This document shows, one piece after another, positions 1 through 8,300 of a stretch of 64,000 bases of DNA (position 1 is the first letter of the stretch; each line of letters opens with the position of its first letter). The position numbers were made by a program, and so were the translations under genes. Source of the DNA: Emticicia sp. 21SJ11W-3 (GTDB lineage: Bacteria > Bacteroidota > Bacteroidia > Cytophagales > Spirosomataceae); the NCBI RefSeq assembly GCF_024138715.1, contig NZ_CP092074.1, positions 5,113,491 through 5,177,490 on the forward strand. The letters are read 5' to 3'. The notes under the pieces are model-generated. The model was not told the DNA's origin. It worked only from the letters and a program-made list of their open reading frames with translations, and did not search any database.

Positions 1-1757
1 AAATACTAGCTAACCCAACCGCTGATGTGGTTTCTGCCGGTGTAAACGGCGTTGTAAACATTATTCTTAAAAAGGGTGTACCGGCAACAAAACTATATGA
101 AACCATTGGCAGAGCCAGTTTTACTGCAGACCACCAGGGAGGCTACAATGGTGGGCTTTCATTAAACGGCCGAGCCAGAAACCTTACTGCCGGGGCAAAT
201 TTTGACCGTTTATACAGAATTGTTGAAAACAAAAGTACGGGTGAAATACTGAAACTGAATAATGCAGGCGAAAAAACTGAGGTTCAGAACCAGAAAAAAA
301 ACGAAAACAAGAAGTTTACCAATAACTCGGCCAAAGGATTTTTAGGCTACAATACCAAGGGTTGGGATTTTTACACAGAATACTTGTACGGAGACCAGAC
401 CGAGGATAAATCGAAAGAAGAACGAACCTCCATATTTGATGCCACCAATAAGTTTAAGAGTGGTAAATTTGTGTTGTCTCCTGAGTTACGAAAGGTTTAT
501 TTCCACAGCCCATCTGCCCGAATTACTAAAAACCTGGGCAAGCATGAATTTCAATTGTCTTATAACTATAACAAGTCTGGCGAAAACAAAACCCAGAACC
601 AGAACGAATATGCATTACTGGAAACCAATGAACCGGTATTGAACAAAACGCCTAAAATGCAAAAAGTAGAAGACCGGATTTCGTTGAACACCCATTTGCC
701 TGGCTTGTACTGGTTGTCATCAATTGTAAAAAATACAACCCTTAAAGTTGGATATCAGGGCTTTTATACAACAAGAACCATAGCCAGAACTACCGATGCC
801 TATGATGAGAAAAGTAATACTTGGAAACCTAAAGATGAGGGAAAGAACAACTTTGAAGCAAATGAATCTGTAAACGCCATCTATGCTACTTTTCAATGGA
901 ATACCGAAAAGCTGAAAACCAATTTTGGGTATCGCCATGAAATAGCCGATATAAGAACCAAAGCCAGCTCTCAGACCAACTACAGCAACGGCCATTATTC
1001 CACCGCTTTGCCTTCTGTACATGTGCAGTATTTTCTTTCTTCAAAAACGTATCTGGCATCATCTGTGGGTAGAAGAATACGCCGCCCCGGTTTTAATGAC
1101 CTGAACCCCTACGTTGAAATAAAAAGCACCACTGAACAAAAAGTAGGAAACCCCGATTTACGCCCTGAACGCGCCTGGGCTTACGAAATGGGTGTATTTA
1201 CACAGATAAAAGACTTTAACATAGGCGCAAACCTTTTTCTGCGTGATATCCGCGATTTAATTCAAAAAAACATTACCGAAGAAAATGGCATATTTACTGA
1301 AAAACAAATTAACCTGCGAGGCGCTAAAACCAGTGGTATTGAATTGGTATCGGCAGCAAAAATAGGCGGGTGGCTCAATGTTAACGGTAATTACTCAAGG
1401 TTCTGGTCGAAAATCAGCTCAGATGACATCAATAATGGTGACCAACTGAAAGACCAGTTTGCCTGGACAGCCAAAGTTCTTGCTGATTTCAGCCTGCCTT
1501 CAAAAATAAACGCTCAGATTATAAGCAACTGGGTAGGGCCAAAAAATACAGTACAGGAAGGGGAAGGGAAAGTACATTTTGTGGATATCGGTATTCAGAA
1601 AACCTTCGGCAAAAACAATGCTTTGTTTTTACGTGCTACTGATATCTTCGATAACCTTAAAAAGCATAAGTACACTAATACCGCTACGCAGGTATCTAAT
1701 ACTTATGAACACACCCAGGGCAGAATATTTAGTGTAGGTGCATCGGTGAACTTCTGA
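1..1757 (+). CDS. TonB-dependent outer-membrane receptor, C-terminal part (start outside window)
   Basis: The frame is open from base 3 to a TGA at 1755-1757, so the signal peptide and most of the plug lie upstream of the window; about 584 codons are visible. The first residues (NGVVNIILKKG) match the end of a TonB-receptor plug. The rest reads as alternating amphipathic beta-strands, with the RRPGFNDLNPY segment typical of the outer-membrane beta-barrel (OMP_b-brl_3) family and a terminal Phe as in outer-membrane barrels. Such proteins import ligands across the outer membrane using ExbBD-TonB energy. The PepSY membrane protein that follows about 100 bases later is a common partner of iron-siderophore receptors, so ferric-chelate uptake is my inference; the substrate cannot be read from the sequence. 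Confidence 0.88.
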   Translation, partial: ILANPTADVVSAGVNGVVNIILKKGVPATKLYETIGRASFTADHQGGYNGGLSLNGRARNLTAGANFDRLYRIVENKSTGEILKLNNAGEKTEVQNQKKNENKKFTNNSAKGFLGYNTKGWDFYTEYLYGDQTEDKSKEERTSIFDATNKFKSGKFVLSPELRKVYFHSPSARITKNLGKHEFQLSYNYNKSGENKTQNQNEYALLETNEPVLNKTPKMQKVEDRISLNTHLPGLYWLSSIVKNTTLKVGYQGFYTTRTIARTTDAYDEKSNTWKPKDEGKNNFEANESVNAIYATFQWNTEKLKTNFGYRHEIADIRTKASSQTNYSNGHYSTALPSVHVQYFLSSKTYLASSVGRRIRRPGFNDLNPYVEIKSTTEQKVGNPDLRPERAWAYEMGVFTQIKDFNIGANLFLRDIRDLIQKNITEENGIFTEKQINLRGAKTSGIELVSAAKIGGWLNVNGNYSRFWSKISSDDINNGDQLKDQFAWTAKVLADFSLPSKINAQIISNWVGPKNTVQEGEGKVHFVDIGIQKTFGKNNALFLRATDIFDNLKKHKYTNTATQVSNTYEHTQGRIFSVGASVNF

Positions 1758-1858
1758 TTTGAGACCATTCAGATATGAATAGTACTTAAAATTACAGATG
1801 GTAATTTTTAATAATTATAAATCTAAAATTGTTTTGCATAAATAACTTCTTTTTACTC

Positions 1859-3040
1859 ATGGCAAAGAAAAACAACGGTATAAAATATTGGCTGGGGAGG
1901 GTCCATCTCTGGGGTGGGCTTATTAGCGGTATTGTAGTATTTATTGTTTCTATTACCGGATGCTTATTTGTTTTTGAAGAAGAGATTCGTGACCTAACCC
2001 TGAGAAAATATCGGTTTGTTGAACCGTCAAAATCGGCCAGGGTATCGCTGGCTACTATTGAGGCAGAGGCAAAGAGAGTTTTCCCCGATAAAAAAATTGA
2101 GCAGGTCAGGGTTTTCTCAGATGCAACACGTTCTGTTATTGTAAAATTAGCAGATGCTAAAGCAAAGCCCGCCAAAGGCAATAAAGAAGAAAAAGAATAC
2201 CGAAAAGAAGCCTATGGATTCAACCCGTATACGGGCGCCTTACTTGGCCGCTATAATCTGGAGCACGATTTTATGCATCTGGTAGAAGACACTCACAAAA
2301 GCCTTCTTCTGGGAGAAACCGGCAAATGGATTATTAAAATAAATGTGGTGGTTTTTCTTGTAATGCTGCTTTCGGGTCTGTATTTGTGGTGGCCACGTAA
2401 GAGAAACCAACGCAGGTTTGCATTTACTGTTAATTTTAAGAGCAAGTTTCAGGTACTCAATTACAGCCTTCATAATGTGCTGGGTTTTTATTTTCTGCTA
2501 CCTCTGTTTGTAATAACCATGACGGGCATCTGGTGGGCCATTAAACCGGTACAGAAAATTACCTATGCTGCTTTAGGACAAAAAATGCCAGAACAAAAAA
2601 AGGCCACGTCTATCTACCAACCTGGCAAGGTTTTTAGCCCTGATGATGCGCTTTCAAGCGTGGCTCTGGCCTACGGAGGCTGGAAAGAGGCACATATTAA
2701 TTTTGCCAAAAATGATAAAGAAACTATAAAGGTAAATCTTAAATATCCATACCAGATTTACAAAAAAAGCAATGTTTTTGAGTTTGATCAGTACTCTGGT
2801 GCGGTACTTAAAACCGAACTCTTTAAAGACTACTCTACGGCAGATAAGCTGAAACACGCCAACAGAGATTTACACACCGGCCAGAACTTTGGTTTTGCAG
2901 GTAAGCTGCTTGCTTTTATTGCAAGCCTGTTTGCCGCCTCTTTGCCTGTTACAGGCTTTCTGATATGGTATCAGCGTAAATATAAAAAGGTTAGAAAAAA
3001 GGTGTCATCAGCTAAAAAAACCCAATTGGCTATGGCCTAA
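1859..3040 (+). CDS. PepSY-domain transmembrane protein (iron-uptake associated)
   Basis: About 393 residues from the ATG at 1859; an in-frame TTG at 1829 is a less likely start. The protein has an N-terminal membrane segment following the conserved RVHLWGG, two central ones (VVFLVMLLSGLYLWW and FYFLLPLFVITMTGIWW) and a C-terminal one (LFAASLPVTGFLIWY), with a periplasmic PepSY-like loop after the first. His residues in RVHLW, LHNVLG and DLHTGQNFG recur in PepSY-TM proteins thought to pass electrons to ferric chelates at the inner membrane. It lies directly downstream of a TonB receptor on the same strand, which supports a role in reductive iron release; that role is inferred. Its stop codon abuts the stop of the convergent nitrilase gene with no spacer. 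Confidence 0.85.
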   Translation: MAKKNNGIKYWLGRVHLWGGLISGIVVFIVSITGCLFVFEEEIRDLTLRKYRFVEPSKSARVSLATIEAEAKRVFPDKKIEQVRVFSDATRSVIVKLADAKAKPAKGNKEEKEYRKEAYGFNPYTGALLGRYNLEHDFMHLVEDTHKSLLLGETGKWIIKINVVVFLVMLLSGLYLWWPRKRNQRRFAFTVNFKSKFQVLNYSLHNVLGFYFLLPLFVITMTGIWWAIKPVQKITYAALGQKMPEQKKATSIYQPGKVFSPDDALSSVALAYGGWKEAHINFAKNDKETIKVNLKYPYQIYKKSNVFEFDQYSGAVLKTELFKDYSTADKLKHANRDLHTGQNFGFAGKLLAFIASLFAASLPVTGFLIWYQRKYKKVRKKVSSAKKTQLAMA

Positions 3041-4186
3041 TTACAGCCAAAGGTTTATTAAAGCCGACTTACCAACAAAGGGTGTGGCATGTGCCGAGTC
3101 GCTTAACACAATGGTTGAACCATCAGCGCCTAAATTCCAGAGTTTTCCCTGAAGAAAAACATTGATTCCTTTTTTTATTCCGGCCTCTTCTTTGGCGCGG
3201 GTAGCCATGGCATATTTAACCCAGGCCTCTCCTAACGATATTTTCCCTACATCAGCCTTCGCCTTTTCAGGTGTTTTTGCGCCGGAGTACCCGCTCCAGG
3301 GCTGTTGCCAATAGCCATAACCATTAGAGTACGACGGCGTTATCACAAAATCGGCGCTTTTGCTCTTTAATGTCTGGTAAGCCTCAGAAAACCACGCGTC
3401 TGCACAAATCAAAACACCCATTTTACCAGCACCTGTATTGAATACAGGAATGGCCTCTGGTTTTACCGGACAAATAAACCCTAATTCATCGGCTGTTGGA
3501 AAGGCCTTTTTAATTAATTGCGGATTAATAGTGCCATCGGTCTCAAAAACTACTGATGTGTTATACAATAGCCCCCCTCTTGTTTTCAGCAAGCCATTCT
3601 CAACCACGGGGTCAGGTAATAAAACAGACCCACCCACAATGGTAACCTTGTATTCTTTAGCCAAAGAAGCAAATGTATCCTGATAAACCCTGGCTATAAC
3701 TTCCGCCTTCATGGCAAAGACGCTGTATTTCAACTTATCCTGTACGTTTGGGGGGCATTTCAAGAAGGTTGCAAGAAACCTGCCTGCATTCCGCAGCACC
3801 ATTGTCTGCATACCCTCTTCTATTTCAGGCGTGCTGTAAATACGCTCTTTTTCCTGTAAGGCTACCAGCCAAGTACCAAAGTACTCAGGAAAAACCACAA
3901 TCGATTTATTGGGTATCAGCCAGTTTTTCTTTTTGGCTTCTTCCATATAAAACCTTATTTTTCTTCTAAAATTCGCTTCAGAGGCATAATCAACCGGCTC
4001 TACAAACGCCTGTATGCCAACCACATTCCCTTTGTTGCTTGAGTCTCCGTAAGAGGCAGTGGCATCAATCTTCAAGCTTTGTTTTGTTTCAGAACCCAGG
4101 CCTGTATTGGCCCATACCAGATAAAAAGTTAATAATGATACCAAGACACTGCCTGCAGAAAGAAGTATTTTTCTAGTGGTTTTCAT
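3041..4186 (-). CDS. Carbon-nitrogen hydrolase (nitrilase superfamily), membrane-anchored
   Basis: 381 residues. An N-terminal hydrophobic stretch (about residues 8-26) acts as a signal or anchor, so the enzyme probably works in the periplasm. The nitrilase triad is visible: Glu101 in VVFPEYFGT, a Lys in LIKKAFPTADE (226/227) and Cys261 in GVLICADAW. Members hydrolyse amides or nitriles, or transfer acyl groups through a Cys-thioester; the substrate is not evident. It is transcribed toward the PepSY gene, and the two stop codons touch (TAA at 3038-3040, complement of TTA at 3041-3043), so no terminator fits between them. The gene appears monocistronic. Confidence 0.85.
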   Translation of the reverse strand: MKTTRKILLSAGSVLVSLLTFYLVWANTGLGSETKQSLKIDATASYGDSSNKGNVVGIQAFVEPVDYASEANFRRKIRFYMEEAKKKNWLIPNKSIVVFPEYFGTWLVALQEKERIYSTPEIEEGMQTMVLRNAGRFLATFLKCPPNVQDKLKYSVFAMKAEVIARVYQDTFASLAKEYKVTIVGGSVLLPDPVVENGLLKTRGGLLYNTSVVFETDGTINPQLIKKAFPTADELGFICPVKPEAIPVFNTGAGKMGVLICADAWFSEAYQTLKSKSADFVITPSYSNGYGYWQQPWSGYSGAKTPEKAKADVGKISLGEAWVKYAMATRAKEEAGIKKGINVFLQGKLWNLGADGSTIVLSDSAHATPFVGKSALINLWL

Positions 4187-4271
4187 TCGGGTAGGAATAC
4201 TAAATGTGATGCGGTTGAATATCTACCAGCAATTTCTGAAAAATATTAGGCTGAATGCTATAGATTTTTCA

Positions 4272-4279
4272 TAATTTTG
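4272..4279 (+). promoter_or_regulatory. Candidate -7 promoter element of purQ
   Basis: TAATTTTG fits the Bacteroidota -7 consensus TAnnTTTG and would start transcription near 4286, about 57 bases before purQ. No good TTTG is seen at the -33 distance, so support is partial. Confidence 0.45.
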
Positions 4280-4342
4280 CGTAAAATTTCTTATTTACTA
4301 AAAATAAAACAATCCCCTGGCTCGCTTTCGGGATTTTAAATT

Positions 4343-5029
4343 ATGAAATTCGGCGTAGTAGTATTTCCCGGCTCCAATTGTGAAGACGATACCGTTTTTA
4401 CCTTAAGACACAATCTTGGACAAGAGATTGTTAAAATCTGGCACAAAGACCATGACCTGCAAGGTTGTGATTTTATTATATTACCGGGTGGATTCTCTTA
4501 TGGAGACTATCTCCGTTCGGGAGCCATTGCCCGGTTTTCGCCTGTTATGAACGAGGTTATCGCTCATGCCAACAGGGGTGGGTATGTAATGGGTATTTGC
4601 AATGGTTTTCAGGTAATAGCAGAGGCCGGGCTGGTACCGGGTGTTTTATTAAAAAACATTGCTCAAAAGTATATCTGCCGCAATGTTTATCTGAAACCAC
4701 AAAGTAGCACTGCGCTTTTGACGGCCGGCCTGGAAGACAGAGCGTTTAAAATACCGATAGCCCATGGCGATGGCCGCTATTTTGCTGATGAAGACACCTT
4801 GAAAAGACTTAACGACAACGACCAGGTGTTGTTCCGCTATTGTGATGAAGCAGGCAATATTGTTGCTGAGGCAAACCCTAATGGCAGCATTGAAAATATT
4901 GCAGGCGTAACAAATGCCGGAAAAAATGTATTTGGCATGATGCCGCACCCTGAGCGCGCCTCTGACGAAGCACTGGGCAATATTGACGGTCGATTTATAC
5001 TGGAACAAGTTATACAAGTACTGGCTTAA
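4343..5029 (+). CDS. purQ: Phosphoribosylformylglycinamidine synthase subunit PurQ
   Basis: 228 residues, the usual length of the free-standing glutaminase subunit. Class I glutamine amidotransferase motifs are intact: nucleophile Cys86 in GICNGFQ and the His202/Glu204 pair in MPHPERA. Family-specific segments FPGSNCEDD and LPGGFSYGDYLRSG are also present. PurQ supplies ammonia from glutamine to PurL for the FGAR to FGAM step of purine synthesis, in complex with PurL and PurS in the cytoplasm. No purL or purS is in the window. The uridine kinase gene follows after two bases, so both are very likely on one transcript. Confidence 0.95.
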   Translation: MKFGVVVFPGSNCEDDTVFTLRHNLGQEIVKIWHKDHDLQGCDFIILPGGFSYGDYLRSGAIARFSPVMNEVIAHANRGGYVMGICNGFQVIAEAGLVPGVLLKNIAQKYICRNVYLKPQSSTALLTAGLEDRAFKIPIAHGDGRYFADEDTLKRLNDNDQVLFRYCDEAGNIVAEANPNGSIENIAGVTNAGKNVFGMMPHPERASDEALGNIDGRFILEQVIQVLA

Positions 5030-5031
5030 GC

Positions 5032-5643
5032 ATGAATCCATATATTGTTGGTATTACAGGTGGGAGCGCTTCCGGAAAGACGTATTTTCTGCATCAGTTG
5101 TTAAGTGCATTTTCGGCTCAGGATATCTGTCTTATTTCTCAGGACAACTATTACCGTCCGCAGGCTTTAGTGCCTAAAGACCTGAACAACATTGAGAACT
5201 ACGACTTACCCGAGGCCATAGATTTTGGATTATATGCCCAGCATGTAGAAGACCTGAAAAACGGAAAGGTGGTTCAGCAGAAAGAATATACCTTTAATAA
5301 CCCGAGTATTGTTCCTAAAATTCTGACCTTCAATCCGGCGCCTATCATTGTAGTTGAAGGAATCTTTGTTTTTCATTCAGTAGAAGTATCGCGCCTGCTA
5401 GACCTGAAAGTGTTTATTGACGCACGCGAACACGTAAAGATTAAACGAAGGATTATACGCGACGGAAACGAGCGTGGCTACGACTTAACAGATGTGCTGT
5501 ACCGCTGGGAAAACCACGTGGCACCCACTTATGAGAAGTTTATAGAACCCACCAAGTATGACGCAGATATTATCATCAATAATAATACACATTTTGAGAA
5601 AGGCCTGGAAATTCTGACCGCATTTTTAAAGACAAAACTATAA
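5032..5643 (+). CDS. udk: Uridine kinase
   Basis: 203 residues with a Walker A loop near the N-terminus (GITGGSASGKT, residues 7-17), a DNYYRP segment and the FNNPSIV and EGIFVF motifs of the uridine kinase/phosphoribulokinase fold. It phosphorylates uridine and cytidine in pyrimidine salvage. The ATG lies two bases after the purQ stop, so it is the second gene of a short nucleotide-metabolism operon that ends at the hairpin terminator at 5651-5672. Confidence 0.92.
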   Translation: MNPYIVGITGGSASGKTYFLHQLLSAFSAQDICLISQDNYYRPQALVPKDLNNIENYDLPEAIDFGLYAQHVEDLKNGKVVQQKEYTFNNPSIVPKILTFNPAPIIVVEGIFVFHSVEVSRLLDLKVFIDAREHVKIKRRIIRDGNERGYDLTDVLYRWENHVAPTYEKFIEPTKYDADIIINNNTHFEKGLEILTAFLKTKL

Positions 5644-5650
5644 ATCCAGG

Positions 5651-5672
5651 AGCCCTCTGCCGAGGGCTTTTT
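5651..5672 (+). terminator. Intrinsic terminator of purQ-udk
   Basis: A perfect 7-bp stem (AGCCCTC / GAGGGCT) with loop TGCC is followed by a run of T, eight bases after the udk stop. Confidence 0.9.
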
Positions 5673-5751
5673 CTGTCTAACGGGGCTTGTGTAAGCCATT
5701 TGATTTAAAACCAAACCCCAGACATTAGCATCAAACTTTTTAATAATCCTC

Positions 5752-7044
5752 ATGCAAAATATAATCTTCTGGTTCAGAAACGATTTAAGGCTTCATGACA
5801 ACGAGGCATTTTTAGAGGCCTCTAAAGCAGGCAATGTGATTCCGGTTTATGTTTTTGATGACCGATACTTCGACAAAAACTTTCTGGGCTTTAAAAGAAC
5901 AGGGGCGTTCAGAACTAAATTTCTGCTGGAAGCCGTTGAGAATCTTCGGAAAAACCTTCAGGAAAAAGGCTCTGATTTAATAATACGAAGGGGTATATCG
6001 GAAGATATAATAGCAAAAATAGCTAAAGACACTGACGCTGCCGCAGTTTATGCAAGCAAAGAAGTAACGCAGGACGAAACCACCATAGAAGCTTCTTTAT
6101 CTAAAGTACTGAAGCCGATGAATATCGAGATAGAGCTGATCTGGTCGGCCACGCTTTTTCATGCCCGCGACCTGCCCTTTCAGATAAACTTTATACCGGC
6201 AACTTTTGCCGAATTCAAGAAAAAAATTGAAAGGGCAACACCGGTACGCCAAACATTTCAATCACCCGGGCAATTGCCCGTTGTTGACTGTATTGAACCC
6301 GGTAACCTGCCTACCTATCAGGAGCTGGGTTTTGAAACAGCCCCGGTAGCCGATACCCGGGCAGCATTTCAGTTTGCAGGTGGTGAAACCGAAGGACTGG
6401 CCAGGCTTAATGAGTATATATGGGAAAAAGACCTGCTGAGAACCTTTAAAGAAACAAGAGACGGTCTGTTAGGTGCCGATTTTTCTACAAAACTGTCGGG
6501 CTGGTTAAGCCTCGGTTGCATTTCGGCGCGCACGGTTTATGAAGAAGTTAAACGTTTTGAAGCCGAGACAGCAAACAAAGAGTCTGCTTATTGGTTAATA
6601 ATACTGTTACTCAAAAGAGATTTCTATCACTTTTCGGCATTAAAACATGGCACACGCATGTTTAAGGCCAGTGGTATAAAAAACGACCTGATGAAACCCT
6701 GGAAACGCCACCGCCCAACGTTTGATACCTGGGTAAAAGGAGAAACCGGCATACCATTTGTTGATGCTAACATGAAAGAAGTGAGTCTGACAGGATACAT
6801 GTCTGAAATGGGCAGAAAAGCGGTTGCCAAGCATTTGATACAAGAGCTGGGCATAGACTGGACCTGGGGAGCCACCTACTTTGAGAGTGTGCTGACCGAT
6901 TATGATGTTTGCAGCAACTGGGGTAACTGGAATCTCATAGCAGACACAGGCAGAGATTTATTGGATGAAGAAAATTCAGAATTGGGCAATCTGGCCGATA
7001 CTACAGAATTGCAACAGGCATACATACAATTGTGGATGGGTTAA
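5752..7044 (+). CDS. Divergent cryptochrome DASH-like / photolyase-family flavoprotein
   Basis: 430 residues. The N-terminal photolyase alpha/beta domain is clear (IIFWFRNDLRLHDNEAF). The C-terminal FAD domain keeps GADFSTKLSGWLSLGCIS, GETGIPFVDANM and YDVCSNWGNW, which point to the CRY-DASH branch. Several normally fixed positions differ. Where photolyases have E-L-x-W-R (Glu274/Trp277 of E. coli PhrB, contacting the pyrimidine dimer), this protein has L-L-L-K-R (Leu285, Lys288). The N-R-x-R motif after M(H/S) is E-M-G-R (352-355). The usual C-terminal segment after WGNW is shortened. FAD binding seems kept, but repair of cyclobutane dimers is doubtful; a sensory or other redox role is possible. 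The gene stands alone between two terminators. Confidence 0.85.
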   Translation: MQNIIFWFRNDLRLHDNEAFLEASKAGNVIPVYVFDDRYFDKNFLGFKRTGAFRTKFLLEAVENLRKNLQEKGSDLIIRRGISEDIIAKIAKDTDAAAVYASKEVTQDETTIEASLSKVLKPMNIEIELIWSATLFHARDLPFQINFIPATFAEFKKKIERATPVRQTFQSPGQLPVVDCIEPGNLPTYQELGFETAPVADTRAAFQFAGGETEGLARLNEYIWEKDLLRTFKETRDGLLGADFSTKLSGWLSLGCISARTVYEEVKRFEAETANKESAYWLIILLLKRDFYHFSALKHGTRMFKASGIKNDLMKPWKRHRPTFDTWVKGETGIPFVDANMKEVSLTGYMSEMGRKAVAKHLIQELGIDWTWGATYFESVLTDYDVCSNWGNWNLIADTGRDLLDEENSELGNLADTTELQQAYIQLWMG

Positions 7045-7068
7045 AACGTCCGTTTATAACGGTTTTAA
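7041..7068 (+). terminator. Hairpin at the end of the CRY-DASH-like gene, possible terminator
   Basis: Nested pairing CCGTT/AACGG (loop TAT) inside TTAAAA/TTTTAA, with a 3-base bulge and a T-run of four. It overlaps the stop codon of the gene. Weak but plausible terminator. Confidence 0.5.
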
Positions 7069-7089
7069 TCCACTTGTTATATGTAATTC

Positions 7090-7119
7090 TTGCATATCAT
7101 GTTCTAATTATTACATTTG
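7090..7119 (+). promoter_or_regulatory. Promoter of lemA (TTG-N19-TACATTTG)
   Basis: TTG at 7090-7092 and TACATTTG at 7112-7119 are separated by 19 bases, matching the Bacteroidota -33/-7 pattern. Predicted transcription start is about 7126, 30 bases before the lemA ATG. Confidence 0.65.
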
Positions 7120-7155
7120 AATCAAATTTCAGTAAACAAACAAAATTTCGAAAAA

Positions 7156-7737
7156 ATGAAAAAAAGCACCTTAATTATAATTGGTATTATTTTACTTTTA
7201 AGCGTTTATGGTTGCTCGTCATATAATGGCCTTTTAGAAAAAGATCAGGAAGTGAAACGTAAATGGTCTAATGTACAAACGCAATACCAACGCCGTTCAG
7301 ATCTGATACCTAATCTGGTAAGCACAGTAAAGGGAGCAGCAGACTTTGAAAAAACCACGCTTACACAAGTAATAGAAGCCCGTGCTAAAGCCACTTCTAT
7401 GCAAATAAACCCTGAGAACCTTACACCTGAAAACATTCAGAAGTTTCAGGCAGCGCAAGACCAGTTAAGCGGGGCTTTGAGCCGTTTGCTTGTAAGTGTT
7501 GAGCAGTATCCGCAACTGAAGGCCAACGAGAATTTCCTGGAGCTACAGTCCCAACTGGAGGGTACAGAAAACAGAATTGGCGTGGCGCGTAATGAGTTTA
7601 ACGGAGCCGTACAAACCTACAATACTGCTGCATTACGTTTCCCGGCTGTAATTTTTGCAAAAATATTCGGATTTAGCGAGAAAGGCTTCTTCCAGGCATC
7701 AGACGCTGCCCAGGCTGCACCAACCGTTAAGTTCTGA
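7156..7737 (+). CDS. lemA: LemA family lipoprotein
   Basis: 193 residues from the ATG at 7156; an in-frame TTG at 7117 lies inside the predicted promoter and is not used. The start gives a short lipoprotein signal ending at Cys20 (VYGC). The body has the LemA helical bundle, with the family segments NVQTQYQRRSDLIPNLV and ENRIGVARNEFNGAVQTYN. LemA proteins are membrane-attached helical proteins of unclear biochemical role, often encoded beside TPM-domain genes, as here. A strong hairpin follows within 25 bases of the stop and probably limits read-through into the TPM genes. Confidence 0.92.
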   Translation: MKKSTLIIIGIILLLSVYGCSSYNGLLEKDQEVKRKWSNVQTQYQRRSDLIPNLVSTVKGAADFEKTTLTQVIEARAKATSMQINPENLTPENIQKFQAAQDQLSGALSRLLVSVEQYPQLKANENFLELQSQLEGTENRIGVARNEFNGAVQTYNTAALRFPAVIFAKIFGFSEKGFFQASDAAQAAPTVKF

Positions 7738-7758
7738 TTTTAAAGAAGTATTTTCAGA

Positions 7759-7797
7759 CACATACAGGCTTTAGTAAAGCCTGTATGTGCTGTTTTG
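7759..7797 (+). terminator. Terminator or attenuator between lemA and the TPM genes
   Basis: A perfect 13-bp stem (CACATACAGGCTT / AAGCCTGTATGTG) with loop TAGTA is followed by CTGTTTTGTTT. It may terminate lemA transcripts or allow partial read-through into the TPM genes. Confidence 0.8.
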
Positions 7798-7826
7798 TTT
7801 CTCAGCACATCTTATCTCATACAATC

Positions 7827-8261
7827 ATGTTTCTGACGGAAATCGCTAAAGAAAGAATTGTGAAGGCAATTAAAGATGCCGAACTGAACACTTCTGGCGA
7901 AATAAAAGTGCATGTTGAGGAAATATGCCCTACAGAAGACCCCACTGAAAGGGCCAGACAGGTGTTTCAGTTTCTTTGCCTTGAAAGAACCGCCCAACGC
8001 AACGGGGTTTTGTTTTATCTGGCTTACGGAAGCCATAAGTTTGCCGTTTGGGGAGACGAAGGCATTGATAAGGTGGTACCCACTAACTTCTGGGATGGTA
8101 TAAGAGACAGCATGAGACAATACTTTTTACTGGAAGATTTTGCCGGAGGCCTGCAGATGGGAATCCGGGAAACGGGAAATCAATTAAAGAAGTTTTTTCC
8201 GTATCGTTCTGACGATATCAACGAATTATCTGATGATATCTCAACCGACCCTATACCTTAG
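7827..8261 (+). CDS. TPM-domain protein, cytoplasmic type
   Basis: 144 residues from the ATG at 7827, chosen because residues encoded before it (from an upstream start at 7785) overlap the terminator and look non-coding. There is no signal peptide or membrane segment. The protein consists of a TPM fold: AELNTSGEIKVHVEE, the LERTAQRNGVLFYLAY strand and FAVWGDEGIDKVVP. TPM domains have been linked to phosphatase activity and photosystem II repair in plants; bacterial roles are uncertain. It sits between lemA and a second, exported TPM protein, an arrangement common in Bacteroidota. The two TPM genes are 39 bases apart and probably co-transcribed. Confidence 0.85.
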   Translation: MFLTEIAKERIVKAIKDAELNTSGEIKVHVEEICPTEDPTERARQVFQFLCLERTAQRNGVLFYLAYGSHKFAVWGDEGIDKVVPTNFWDGIRDSMRQYFLLEDFAGGLQMGIRETGNQLKKFFPYRSDDINELSDDISTDPIP

Positions 8262-8300
8262 CCTGTAAATGTTTACCTGTGTGTAAACAACCACTAGAAA

